A stretch of DNA of 20,175 nt from Bacillota bacterium (GTDB taxonomy: Bacteria; Bacillota; Clostridia; Christensenellales; CAG-138): positions 1 through 20,175 of the forward strand of contig JAEWQH010000107.1 in the NCBI GenBank assembly GCA_023399275.1. The letters run 5' to 3'. This document shows, piece after piece, positions 1 through 6,108 of this stretch. The translations under genes were made by a program, and so were the position numbers. The notes under the pieces were generated by a model. It was not told the DNA's origin, did no database searches, and saw only the letters and a program-made list of their open reading frames with translations. Every line of letters begins with the position of its first letter. Positions within the stretch are counted from its first letter, which is position 1.

Positions 1-67
1 GCAAATGTGGCTCTAGCAACAACCACATCTCGTCGCTAATGTCATGCCGATGATAGTCTGCAGCCAT
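1..67 (-). CDS. IS5-family transposase, N-terminal fragment (runs off the left edge)
   Basis: Reading the minus strand from an ATG at position 67 gives an open frame to the window edge that begins MAADYHRHDISDEMWLLLEP. The H-D-I-S-D-x-x-W-x-x-L-x-P-x-L pattern is the typical start of IS5-family (DDE) transposases, which cut and join the ends of their insertion sequence. Only 22 codons are visible, so neither the DDE catalytic residues nor intactness can be judged. A purine-rich AGGAAGGG lies upstream of the ATG and a TATAAT hexamer is at 95-100 on the same strand. The surrounding 100 bases are visibly richer in A+T than the rest of the window, as expected for acquired DNA. The family is fairly clear from the N-terminal pattern; the subgroup is not. 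Confidence 0.75.
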   Translation of the reverse strand, partial: MAADYHRHDISDEMWLLLEPHL

Positions 68-155
68 GGAGATATACCCTTCCTGTTTTTCTCCATTATA
101 CTATATTTCTATTGTCGACACCATCTAGTTGATATCTGCTTTATCATGCATGCAG
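1..155 (-). mobile_element. Probable right end of an IS5-like insertion sequence; exact boundary not seen
   Basis: The transposase start at 67 implies that an IS terminus lies a short way to its right. The A+T-rich stretch 68-155 contains the likely transposase promoter (minus-strand TATAAT at 95-100, no convincing -35) and no other gene. The terminal inverted repeat cannot be identified because the other end of the element lies outside the window. The limit at 155 is simply where the next feature, a terminator, begins. Confidence 0.5.
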
Positions 156-156
156 T

Positions 157-186
157 AAAAAAATCCGGCATCTGTAAAATGCCGGA
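157..186 (-). terminator. Rho-independent terminator of the small membrane-protein gene
   Basis: On the minus strand a perfect 8-bp stem, TCCGGCAT paired with ATGCCGGA (arms at 179-186 and 164-171) around a 7-nt loop, is followed directly by seven T residues (157-163). It lies 40 bases after the stop codon of the gene at 226-447, so it ends that transcript and insulates it from the IS element. Confidence 0.9.
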
Positions 187-225
187 CAAAACGATCCCAT
201 TCAATTTTGCTGAAAGCGTCTTACA

Positions 226-447
226 TCAATCCGCCCGATCCTTGGAGAGCGGCAGCCCGACGACGTAGATCAGGCCGATCAGCTGGAAGAAAAAGCCGGT
301 GAAGAAATAACCGGGGTAGCCTTTTTTTCTGGCAAGCTTTGCGGTAAAAATCCCCATGACAACGGCGGGAATAAGCGCGATGACGAGCCAGACAAACCAA
401 TAGCCGCTCATGAGCGATTGAAACTGCTCCAGCGAGGTCGTGTCCAT
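226..447 (-). CDS. Small two-helix membrane protein of unknown function
   Basis: This 73-residue protein is not one I recognise. It has two hydrophobic segments, about residues 16-36 (YWFVWLVIALIPAVVMGIF) and 46-64 (PGYFFTGFFFQLIGLIYVV), joined by a short basic loop (KLARKKG), and a charged C-terminus (SKDRAD). The positive-inside rule puts the loop in the cytoplasm. It is real rather than a chance frame because it has a GGGAGGGAG ribosome binding site six bases before the ATG, a good promoter at 472-499 and a dedicated terminator at 157-186, making it monocistronic. The layout resembles small phospholipase_D-nuclease-N-like or superinfection-immunity-type two-helix proteins, but no diagnostic motif is present. 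Confidence 0.75.
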   Translation of the reverse strand: MDTTSLEQFQSLMSGYWFVWLVIALIPAVVMGIFTAKLARKKGYPGYFFTGFFFQLIGLIYVVGLPLSKDRAD

Positions 448-471
448 AATCTCCCTCCCTTTTTTGCTACT

Positions 472-499
472 ATCATACTACATCCACCGGTATAGTCAA
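472..499 (-). promoter_or_regulatory. Sigma-A-type promoter for the small membrane protein
   Basis: Minus strand: TTGACT (-35, 494-499), 16-bp spacer, TATGAT (-10, 472-477). It is about 25 bases upstream of the ATG at 447, leaving a short leader that contains the ribosome binding site. Confidence 0.75.
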
Positions 500-555
500 T
501 CTTTTCTTACAACGTAATAGATCGTTTGCTCTCGGGAGAAAGCAGCATGCGGACT

Positions 556-1005
556 TCACTGCCGGATCTTCTCATTCATTTCACGTATCTTCTTCTTCAT
601 CGCGGCGTATTGCGAGGCCCAGATCAGCGCGTAGATCACCACAAAGATACCGATGTAGAGCAGTATCCCGCCCGCGGAATGCGGCATCCAATAGGCAAAA
701 TACGCAATCGGAAACGTTGCAAGCGAGGTAATGGCCAGGTGCACCAGCGTCATCTTCAGCAAACTCCATCGCTCCATGTTCCAGATAACGGAAGCGCCCC
801 CCCATGCCGCGCCGTAGACCAGAGACAGCACCGCCTGCAGGATAACCGCGTTGATATCGCTGCCCAACGCGCCGGCAAGCTCCGGAACGACGGCGTAATA
901 CCTCCCGTCGCCGACTGTAAGCGAGATCGCGATGGTGATCACCGTGCTGATGGCTAGTCCCAGCGGGGCGCCAAGCAGGCAGCGCTTCCATGCTTCATGT
1001 TTCAT
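556..1005 (-). CDS. DUF3021-family membrane protein, partner of the LytTR regulator
   Basis: A 149-residue protein with four hydrophobic segments (about residues 10-28, 44-66, 78-98 and 106-128) and a charged, Lys/Glu-rich C-terminal tail (KKKIREMNEKIRQ). Size, topology and position directly after a LytTR regulator match DUF3021 proteins. In LytTR regulatory systems, such as those studied in streptococci, the membrane protein is thought to restrain its partner regulator. I choose the ATG at 1005 rather than an in-frame start at 1068 because AGGAGGAG sits a few bases before it. That Shine-Dalgarno overlaps the TAG stop of the upstream LytTR gene (TAGGAGG), indicating translational coupling. 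No enzymatic motif is visible. No clear terminator is seen between its end and the next gene at 447. Confidence 0.8.
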   Translation of the reverse strand: MKHEAWKRCLLGAPLGLAISTVITIAISLTVGDGRYYAVVPELAGALGSDINAVILQAVLSLVYGAAWGGASVIWNMERWSLLKMTLVHLAITSLATFPIAYFAYWMPHSAGGILLYIGIFVVIYALIWASQYAAMKKKIREMNEKIRQ

Positions 1006-1018
1006 CTTTTCTCTCCTC

Positions 1019-1459
1019 CTATAAGCCAAGCACTTGTTTGATCTTTGTAACATACCTGCGGGAGACATACGTGATCACACCGTTCTTCATCCGCACACAG
1101 ATCGTGCCGGAGAAGCTGAGATCAAACGCTTTGATCCAGCTCAGGTTGACGATCTCCGCGTTGGAGATCCGCACAAACCTCTTCTCATCCAGCCGCCCCT
1201 CCAGCTCATACAGCCGTTGCCGAAGCGCAAAACGCCCTCCGCTTGTCTCGGCATACACCTTGCCGCCCTCGGCATATACGCGCAGTATCTCCTCCTGCGA
1301 AAGAATGCAGGCCTCGTCCTCAAGAAAGCCCACGATGCGCTGCGGCGCATTCTGCGAGAGCACCCGGACCAGATTCTGGATTTCTTCGCTCATGCGGCTT
1401 GTGCAGATCTGCACCGTCGTCTCCTCGCAGGCGGCGTCTATCCTGACCTCGATCTTCAC
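1019..1459 (-). CDS. LytTR-domain DNA-binding transcriptional regulator
   Basis: A 146-residue protein. Residues about 1-45 form a small N-terminal alpha/beta stretch without a receiver domain, and residues about 48-146 are a LytTR DNA-binding domain. Recognisable features are the opening ILRVYAEGGKVYAET, the central RLDEKRFVRISNAEIVNLSWIK pattern (F-x-R-I/V-x-x-x-x-I/V-N-L) and the closing SRRYVTKIKQVLG (S-R-R/K-x-x). The start is a GTG at 1459, preceded by AGGGGG eight bases upstream; the ATG closer to that site runs into a stop after three codons. It is the first gene of a two-gene unit with the DUF3021 protein. With no phosphorylation domain, activity is probably set by the membrane partner rather than a histidine kinase. 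Four half-site-like repeats upstream suggest autoregulation. Confidence 0.88.
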   Translation of the reverse strand: MKIEVRIDAACEETTVQICTSRMSEEIQNLVRVLSQNAPQRIVGFLEDEACILSQEEILRVYAEGGKVYAETSGGRFALRQRLYELEGRLDEKRFVRISNAEIVNLSWIKAFDLSFSGTICVRMKNGVITYVSRRYVTKIKQVLGL

Positions 1460-1490
1460 GCGTTCATCCCCCTTTTGCTGTTACGGATGC

Positions 1491-1560
1491 AGTATACAAA
1501 ACCGTTATGCGTCTTGCGACCGTTTTTCGATATACGGTCTGCCGCCGCACACAAACGGTC
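1491..1560 (-). promoter_or_regulatory. Promoter of the LytTR-DUF3021 unit with an array of possible LytTR half-sites
   Basis: Minus strand: a good -10 (TATACT, 1491-1496) has only a poor -35 at 17 bp (TCGCAA, 1514-1519), the pattern of an activator-dependent promoter. Four related hexamers cover it: ACCGTT on the plus strand at 1501-1506 and 1519-1524, and the opposite orientation, ACGGTC, at 1534-1539 and 1555-1560. The two distal copies are direct repeats exactly 21 bp apart, two helical turns, which is the usual spacing for LytTR-family dimers. The inner pair forms a 6-bp inverted repeat. Assignment to the adjacent LytTR protein is inference. Confidence 0.5.
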
Positions 1561-1623
1561 CATATTCAATCATAATATAAGGCAACGGAGCAGTGTTGGG
1601 CGACGCCGCAAAAAGCAGCCTAT

Positions 1624-1652
1624 AAAAAAATACGCCGCTTCGATCGGCGTAT
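1624..1652 (-). terminator. Rho-independent terminator of the isomerase-GNAT-racemase operon
   Basis: On the minus strand ATACGCCG (1645-1652) pairs perfectly with CGGCGTAT (1630-1637) around a 7-nt loop, and the T tract corresponds to the A run at 1624-1630. It starts about 11 bases after the racemase stop codon. Confidence 0.9.
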
Positions 1653-1663
1653 GCTACATCGGC

Positions 1664-2359
1664 TTATGCTTCCTCCAGCGCCAGCGCGACCGCCAACTCT
1701 GCATGGATCGAAAGCGAGTCGAACAGCGGCAGCGGCACATCCGGCTGTGAAACGATCATCCCCAGCTCTGTGCAGCCGAGCAAGACGCCCTCCGCTCCGC
1801 GCTGCTGCAGCCTCGCGATGACGCGCAGAAATGCCGCGCGCGATTCCTGACGAATCAAGCCGAGGCAAAGCTCGCTGAAGATCACGCGGTCAACCAGGTC
1901 GATATCGGCTTCTTCCGGGATCAAAACGTCGATGCCACGCTCCACCAGTTTCTCACGGTAAAACGCCTGCGTCATGGTATACCTCGTGCCGAGCAAAGCG
2001 ACGCGAGCAATCCCCCGCTCATTGAGCCGCCGTGCCGCGGCTTGCGCAATATGTATGAGCGGCACGCGAATCTGCGCCTGCACCTGCGGGGCTACCTTGT
2101 GCAGTGTATTGGTGCCGATCAGGATAAAGTCTGCGCCTGCGGCCTCCAAATTGCGCGCCGCTTTGCTTAGCAGCGCTGCCGCCTCGTCCCACGCGCCGCG
2201 CGACATGAGCGCCTCCACCTCGAAAAAATCGACGCTATAGAGCAATATCTTGGCCGAATGCAGGCCGCCCAGCCTGTTTTTGACCCCCTCGTTGAGCAGT
2301 TGATAATACGTCTGCGTGCTTTCCCAGCTCATGCCGCCGATGAGTCCGATCGTCTTCAT
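1664..2359 (-). CDS. Aspartate/glutamate racemase family protein (YgeA-like)
   Basis: A 231-residue cofactor-independent racemase that would interconvert the enantiomers of aspartate and/or glutamate in the cytoplasm. It opens with MKTIGLIGGMSWEST, matching E. coli YgeA almost residue for residue, and also shares GGLHSAKI, LLGTRYTM and the GCTE motif. In most family members two cysteines act as the acid/base pair. Here the first position is Thr83 (in GTNTLHK) and the second is Cys196 (in LLGCTELG). This is the same Thr/Cys arrangement described for the L-Asp/Glu-specific racemase of E. coli, so the change is a known subtype and not damage. The length is normal. The ATG overlaps the TGA of the upstream GNAT gene (ATGA), so translation is coupled; the gene is last in its operon. 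Substrate preference and direction are inferred. Confidence 0.9.
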   Translation of the reverse strand: MKTIGLIGGMSWESTQTYYQLLNEGVKNRLGGLHSAKILLYSVDFFEVEALMSRGAWDEAAALLSKAARNLEAAGADFILIGTNTLHKVAPQVQAQIRVPLIHIAQAAARRLNERGIARVALLGTRYTMTQAFYREKLVERGIDVLIPEEADIDLVDRVIFSELCLGLIRQESRAAFLRVIARLQQRGAEGVLLGCTELGMIVSQPDVPLPLFDSLSIHAELAVALALEEA

Positions 2360-2874
2360 GATAGCTCCTTCCAGGCAGTTGTCTGCTCTGTTGCACCCGG
2401 TTCGTCAGCGAGCCTGGGCAGCGCGTCCCCGCTCACGCGGTAGACTGTCCATTCATCCAGCGGCACGGCGCCGAGCGAGCGGTAAAAGTCGATGCTCGGG
2501 CGGTTCCAGTCGAGGCATGCCCATTCCAGCCGCCCGCAGCCGCGCTCCAAAGCGATCCGCGCCAATCGAGCCAAAATCGCCTTTCCGTGCCCCTTGCCAC
2601 GGTGCTCCGGCAAGACAAACAGATCCTCCAGATAGATGCCGCCCTTGCCGAGAAATGTGGAGTAGTTGTAAAAATACAGCGCAAAGCCTACCTCCTTTTT
2701 CTCCTCCAGCGCAAAGAACGCCTCCGCGACGCGCCGCTCGAAGAGCCACTCCCGCAAAAGCGCGTCTGTGGCGCTGACCTGATCGAGCAGATCCTCATAC
2801 TGCGCCAGCGCGCGAATAAACGTCAGCAGCAGTGGGATATCATTCTCCCCTGCGATGCGAAACGAAACCGGCAT
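2356..2874 (-). CDS. GNAT-family N-acetyltransferase (spermidine/diamine acetyltransferase-like)
   Basis: A 172-residue GNAT protein, predicted to transfer acetyl from acetyl-CoA to an amine. The fold signature is clear: beta4 (GGIYLEDLFVLPEHRG, residues 78-93), the acetyl-CoA pyrophosphate-binding motif A (RGKGHG, residues 92-97) and motif B with a conserved tyrosine (SIDFYRSLGA, Tyr131). The LEDLFV-x-P-x-x-R-G-x-G-x-G stretch and the preceding aromatic run (FYNYSTF) resemble SSAT-type enzymes that acetylate polyamines, thialysine or related amines; the true substrate is unknown. About 22 residues beyond the usual domain end (ADEPGATEQTTAWKELS) form a polar tail. The start has GGGAGGGG six bases upstream. 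It lies 51 bases after the isomerase-like gene and overlaps the racemase start by four bases. Confidence 0.85.
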   Translation of the reverse strand: MPVSFRIAGENDIPLLLTFIRALAQYEDLLDQVSATDALLREWLFERRVAEAFFALEEKKEVGFALYFYNYSTFLGKGGIYLEDLFVLPEHRGKGHGKAILARLARIALERGCGRLEWACLDWNRPSIDFYRSLGAVPLDEWTVYRVSGDALPRLADEPGATEQTTAWKELS

Positions 2875-2925
2875 GTGAAACCCCTCCCTTTCCCGAATAA
2901 ACTGCTGATAAATACAGCGGCGAGC

Positions 2926-3696
2926 TCACCGCGCTGTTGCACACAATGCTTCCAATCTTTGGGCGCTCTGGAACGCCTTGCTTACGAATTCTGTTGCAGA
3001 CAGATCCTGATAGCCCCAATTCATAGCCTCTATTGCAATCGATCCTGCATAGCCGGCCCGCGCAATGCGCTGCATCGTCGCCGCCCAATCGATTTCGCCG
3101 TCGAAGGGCAAGCGATGGATCGCATCCTCGCGATAATCGTGCAAATGCAGCGCCATCATGCGCGAGCCAAACAGCGCCAAAAGATCGATCTGCGGATCGT
3201 TGCGAACATGATGGCAGCAATCATAACAAAACCCAATATGCGCAGAGTTCACATGCTCCAGCATATAAGACAGATTCTTGATGTTTGCCAGGTTTTCCAG
3301 CGCGATATTGACGTCAAGCCGCTCCGCCCTCTCTGCCAGTCGCATGATTCTGGAAAGACCCAGCGCGTTACAGGGTTTATCGTCATCCGGCAGATGCACC
3401 ACCACCGTCGGTATCTCAAACGCGGCGCAGTCCGCAACGCATTGCATGTAGCAGGCAAATGCGGCTTCTCCGCATAGATCATCCTGCCAGATATCGTCCT
3501 GGAGCTGAAAAGGCGCATGGATGTTCTCGATCACAAGACCTGCTTCACAGGCGGCTTGCGGGTCATTGCGATAATCCTTGCGATCAAGATATGCGCCCCA
3601 CCATAGTAAGACCGCGTCAAAGCCGGCCTTTTTGATCAGTCGATAGCGTTCCTTTGTTGCCAGCTTATAACCAAACCAGTCATAGAGAGCGAACAT
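2926..3696 (-). CDS. Sugar-phosphate isomerase/epimerase-like TIM-barrel protein (AP endonuclease 2 superfamily)
   Basis: A 256-residue cytoplasmic TIM-barrel protein of the xylose isomerase-like family, typically acting on sugars, inositols or related polyols with a divalent metal. Likely metal and catalytic positions follow the family order: His in VVVHLPD, Glu in NIALENL, Asp and His in GFCYDCCHH, His in ALHLHDY, Asp in PFDGEIDW and Glu in IAIEAMN. The substrate cannot be read from the sequence, and an endonuclease role is unlikely at this length. GGAGG sits eight bases before the ATG at 3696. It is the first gene of the operon with the GNAT and racemase genes, with a candidate promoter at 3769-3798. 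The first strand is unusually aromatic (MFALYDWFGYK). Confidence 0.85.
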   Translation of the reverse strand: MFALYDWFGYKLATKERYRLIKKAGFDAVLLWWGAYLDRKDYRNDPQAACEAGLVIENIHAPFQLQDDIWQDDLCGEAAFACYMQCVADCAAFEIPTVVVHLPDDDKPCNALGLSRIMRLAERAERLDVNIALENLANIKNLSYMLEHVNSAHIGFCYDCCHHVRNDPQIDLLALFGSRMMALHLHDYREDAIHRLPFDGEIDWAATMQRIARAGYAGSIAIEAMNWGYQDLSATEFVSKAFQSAQRLEALCATAR

Positions 3697-3768
3697 GTAT
3701 GTATCCTCCGCCTTCGTAACGGATCTTTATTCAGGATCGTACCGCAGGGTAACGATCGTATTGCTCCA

Positions 3769-3798
3769 ATGATAGCAGATCGGCATAGAAAAGCACAA
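3769..3798 (-). promoter_or_regulatory. Candidate promoter of the isomerase-GNAT-racemase operon
   Basis: Minus strand: TTGTGC (-35, 3793-3798), 18-bp spacer, TATCAT (-10, 3769-3774), about 70 bases upstream of the ATG at 3696. It begins just downstream of the tRNA terminator, as expected for a new transcription unit. The hexamers are only moderate matches. Confidence 0.5.
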
Positions 3799-3802
3799 TA
3801 AG

Positions 3803-3838
3803 ACAAAAACAGACCGGCATAATCCGATCTGTTTTTGT
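3803..3838 (-). terminator. Terminator downstream of tRNA-Arg (symmetrical, may work both ways)
   Basis: An 11-bp perfect stem (ACAAAAACAGA at 3803-3813 with TCTGTTTTTGT at 3828-3838) encloses a further CGG/CCG pairing and a small loop. The stem carries an A tract on one arm and a T tract on the other, so on the minus strand the hairpin ends in TTTTTGT. It lies 28 bases after the tRNA 3' end. Confidence 0.8.
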
Positions 3839-3866
3839 TGTATGACCGCTCGTTAGGCCATTCATT

Positions 3867-3942
3867 TGGCGCGCCTGGCAGGATTTGAACCTGCGACCTA
3901 CCGGTTCGTAGCCGGGCACTCTATCCACTGAGCTACAAGCGC
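3867..3942 (-). tRNA. tRNA-Arg, anticodon ACG, CCA encoded
   Basis: The 76-nt cloverleaf is complete: acceptor arms GCGCTTG / CAGGCGC (one G-T pair), D stem GCTC/GAGT, anticodon loop CTACGAA giving anticodon ACG (Arg, CGN codons), T arm GCAGG-TTCAAAT-CCTGC, discriminator G and an encoded CCA (3867-3869). The outermost anticodon-stem pair (27-43) is a C-U mismatch; the other four are G-C. A34 of this tRNA is the canonical bacterial substrate of TadA, whose gene lies at 9480-9932. It has a near-consensus promoter at 3966-3994 and a terminator at 3803-3838, so it is a stand-alone unit. Confidence 0.95.
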
Positions 3943-3965
3943 ATGCACGCTTGGCGTGCTTGATT

Positions 3966-3994
3966 ATTTTAACCACTGGCGCATCCGTTGTCAA
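3966..3994 (-). promoter_or_regulatory. Near-consensus promoter of tRNA-Arg
   Basis: Minus strand: perfect TTGACA (-35, 3989-3994), 17-bp spacer, TAAAAT (-10, 3966-3971), some 24 bases upstream of the mature tRNA 5' end. A small hairpin (GCACGC/GCGTGC, about 3946-3960) lies in the leader. Confidence 0.85.
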
Positions 3995-4062
3995 GCGTTG
4001 TTGTGGATTCCAACACGTAATATTTTACTTATCGCGTCAAAAATCGGTTCGCTAAGCGCAGC

Positions 4063-4578
4063 TCACCGGCTCTCGCCGAAGAGTTTACCGCGAAAACGCT
4101 CCAGCAGCGTCATCAACGGGAGCCCGAGCCCGTAGCAGGCGATCGCCTGGCCGACCGCCACATAACCGGCCGCGACCCAATAGCTCACGCCTACGTCGTA
4201 CACATAGGTCAGCAACGCGCCGACCACCAGCGCATTGATGACGACCGAGGGCAATGGCGCGAGGTATTTTGAAGCGCGGTTTCTCATACGGTATGTGATA
4301 AACGCCGCGATCAGCGTGGCCAGGCTGCCGAAGATCACGTCGTACAGGGGTGCGCCGGTAAGCAGATTCGCCAGCAGACAGCCGATGAACAGCCCCGGAA
4401 CGGCGGAAACCGTGAAATACGGCAGCACGCTCATCGCCTCGGATACGCGGCACTGGATTAGGCCGGACGAGATCGGCGCCAGAAAGATCGTCAGCAGCGC
4501 GTAGACCGCGGCGATGATCGCCCCCTGCGCCAGATTGCGCACCGTAAACTTCCCGCTTGGTTTTTGCAGTTCTTCCAT
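4063..4578 (-). CDS. queT: QueT family ECF transporter S component (queuosine precursor uptake)
   Basis: A 171-residue membrane protein with about five to six hydrophobic segments. The N-terminal region (FTVRNLAQGAIIAAVYALLT) and the SSGLIQCRVSEAMSVLP stretch (the I-Q-x-R-x-S-E motif) are characteristic of QueT, the substrate-binding S component for a queuosine precursor such as preQ0, preQ1 or queuine. S components need an EcfA/EcfA'/EcfT energising module; one is encoded divergently at 6174-8713. AAGGAGG lies 10 bases before the ATG, and the gene follows the amidohydrolase by 30 bases, so the two are probably cotranscribed. queT is often controlled by a preQ1 riboswitch, but the short gap leaves no room for one here. 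I see no convincing terminator after it. Confidence 0.88.
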   Translation of the reverse strand: MEELQKPSGKFTVRNLAQGAIIAAVYALLTIFLAPISSGLIQCRVSEAMSVLPYFTVSAVPGLFIGCLLANLLTGAPLYDVIFGSLATLIAAFITYRMRNRASKYLAPLPSVVINALVVGALLTYVYDVGVSYWVAAGYVAVGQAIACYGLGLPLMTLLERFRGKLFGESR

Positions 4579-4608
4579 GTGTATGTTTCCTCCTTGTGCT
4601 CAGGCACT

Positions 4609-5973
4609 CTATGCTTGGCCCGCCGCTTGCAGCAGGCGATCGATCTCTCCGCGGCTCTCGGCGGCCGTCTTCTCTTCGTCGATTAAGAGCAGCGCGCCGT
4701 CTCGTACCGTTTGCCGCCCGGCGACCCAGACCGCATCCGCCGGCCGCTGCCAGCCGACCGTGCCGAAGAGGTTCGCCTCATCCCGCTCCGCGCCCACCAT
4801 CTCCAGCCGATCATAGCGGATGGCAAAGAGATCCGCGGCGCAGCCGGCCGCAAGCTGCCCCAGCTTATCGCGTCCAAGCAGCCGTGCGCTGCCGCGCGTC
4901 GCCATCTTGAGCAGGTCGTATCCGCTCGGCGCCTGCGCGCCAGAGTGCAGACGGTGCATCAGGTATGCCGCGCGGATCTCCTGCAGCAGGTTGGAGGCGT
5001 CGTTGCTCGCGCTGCCGTCTACGGCGAGCCCGACCGGCACGCCGAGGCGCAACATCTCGGGCACGCGCGCAACGCCGGAGCTGAGCTTCATGTTTGAGCA
5101 GGGGCAGTGTGCAACGCCCGTGCCGGTATCCGCAAGAAACCGCAGCTCGTCGTCGTTGAAATAGATCCCGTGCGCATAGAACACATCGCTGCCGACGAAG
5201 CCGACGCGCTCCATATAAGCCAGCGGGCGCATGCCAAGCGTGCTCTTCGTATAGCGCTCCTCATCCTTGGTTTCACACAGGTGCGTATGCAACCGGACAC
5301 CGCAGCTGCGCGCCAGCGCCGCGCTTTCGCGCAGCAGCGCCTCCGTAACCGAAAACGGCGAACAGGGCGCAAGCAGCACCTGCCGCATGGAGAAATCGGA
5401 AGCGTCGTGATACCGTTCTACGGCGTTTTGGCTGTCTTGCAGAATCTCGTTTGTGCTTTGCACGACGCTGTCCGGCGGCAATCCCCCGTCCTTCTGCGAA
5501 AGGCTCATGCTCCCGCGGGAGGCGGCCATGCGGATGCCGAGAGACTCCGCCGCGGAAAACTGCGCGCCGAGCAGGTCGCCCGCGCCGCATGGGAAGACAT
5601 AGTGGTGATCAAAACAGGTCGTACAGCCGTATTTCATCAGCTCGCCCATCCCGCAGAGCGAGCTGAGGCGAACGGTGTCCTCGTTCAGATGTGCCCAAAT
5701 GCCGTAGAGCGCGGTGAGCCAGTCGAACAGCTCCAGATTTTGCACCTGGCGCAGGTTTCGTGTAAAGTACTGATACAGATGATGGTGCGTGTTGATCAAA
5801 CCGGGATAGAGGATATAGCGGCTTGCGTCCACCACTTCGTCTGCCGCAACGTTGCCGAGGTGACCGATCTGTGCGATCACGCCGCCGTCAAGCAGCATGT
5901 CCGCTCCGCGCAGAACGGAATCGGCATCGTCGCAGGTGACGATGCAACGCGCGTTTTGCAAGAGGGTCTTCAT
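4609..5973 (-). CDS. Amidohydrolase, 8-oxoguanine deaminase-like
   Basis: A 454-residue metal-dependent deaminase of the amidohydrolase superfamily (ATZ/TRZ, guanine-deaminase-related group), acting in the cytoplasm. The metal site is complete: His63 and His65 (NTHHHLYQ), His229 with Glu234 nearby (HTHLCE), His268 (YAHG) and Asp319 (VDGSASND). The THHHLYQ and DGSASND signatures and the CPCSNMKLSSGVARV stretch are those of 8-oxoguanine deaminases and AtzB-like enzymes rather than SAH/MTA deaminases, so hydrolytic deamination of an oxidised or modified guanine is most likely. The length is normal. The ATG at 5973 has GGAG about nine bases before it. It is the first gene of a two-gene unit with queT, so a 7-deazaguanine-related substrate is worth considering (inference only). 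A leader of about 130 nt precedes it. Confidence 0.82.
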   Translation of the reverse strand: MKTLLQNARCIVTCDDADSVLRGADMLLDGGVIAQIGHLGNVAADEVVDASRYILYPGLINTHHHLYQYFTRNLRQVQNLELFDWLTALYGIWAHLNEDTVRLSSLCGMGELMKYGCTTCFDHHYVFPCGAGDLLGAQFSAAESLGIRMAASRGSMSLSQKDGGLPPDSVVQSTNEILQDSQNAVERYHDASDFSMRQVLLAPCSPFSVTEALLRESAALARSCGVRLHTHLCETKDEERYTKSTLGMRPLAYMERVGFVGSDVFYAHGIYFNDDELRFLADTGTGVAHCPCSNMKLSSGVARVPEMLRLGVPVGLAVDGSASNDASNLLQEIRAAYLMHRLHSGAQAPSGYDLLKMATRGSARLLGRDKLGQLAAGCAADLFAIRYDRLEMVGAERDEANLFGTVGWQRPADAVWVAGRQTVRDGALLLIDEEKTAAESRGEIDRLLQAAGQA

Positions 5974-6028
5974 GTTTGTTCACTCCTTGACGCCGCTGCG
6001 GCCAGCCGCCAAAGCGGGGCGCTAACCC

Positions 6029-6057
6029 TTGTAAGATGCGGCCGTATTTGCTATACT
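6029..6057 (+). promoter_or_regulatory. Promoter of the ecfA1-ecfA2-ecfT-truA-tadA operon
   Basis: TTGTAA (-35, 6029-6034), 17-bp spacer, TATACT (-10, 6052-6057) preceded by an extended -10 TGC. The implied start near 6064 leaves a leader of about 110 nt before the ecfA1 ATG. Confidence 0.7.
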
Positions 6058-6108
6058 AAATTGCATTTTGCCCGATTCGCGCGCGGTTTTCGCGCCGTAC
6101 CGGAGATC

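Noticed and set aside
44..268. Plus-strand ORF (74 codons) at the left edge
   Set aside because: It is antisense to the transposase start and runs through the terminator at 157-186 into the small membrane-protein gene; no ribosome binding site.
2587..3477. Plus-strand ORF (296 codons) across the GNAT and isomerase genes
   Set aside because: Spans two real genes and their gap in antisense; no coherent domain.
4579..4608. preQ1 riboswitch expected before queT
   Set aside because: Only 30 bases separate queT from the preceding gene, and the amidohydrolase leader shows no preQ1-I or preQ1-II pattern that I can recognise.
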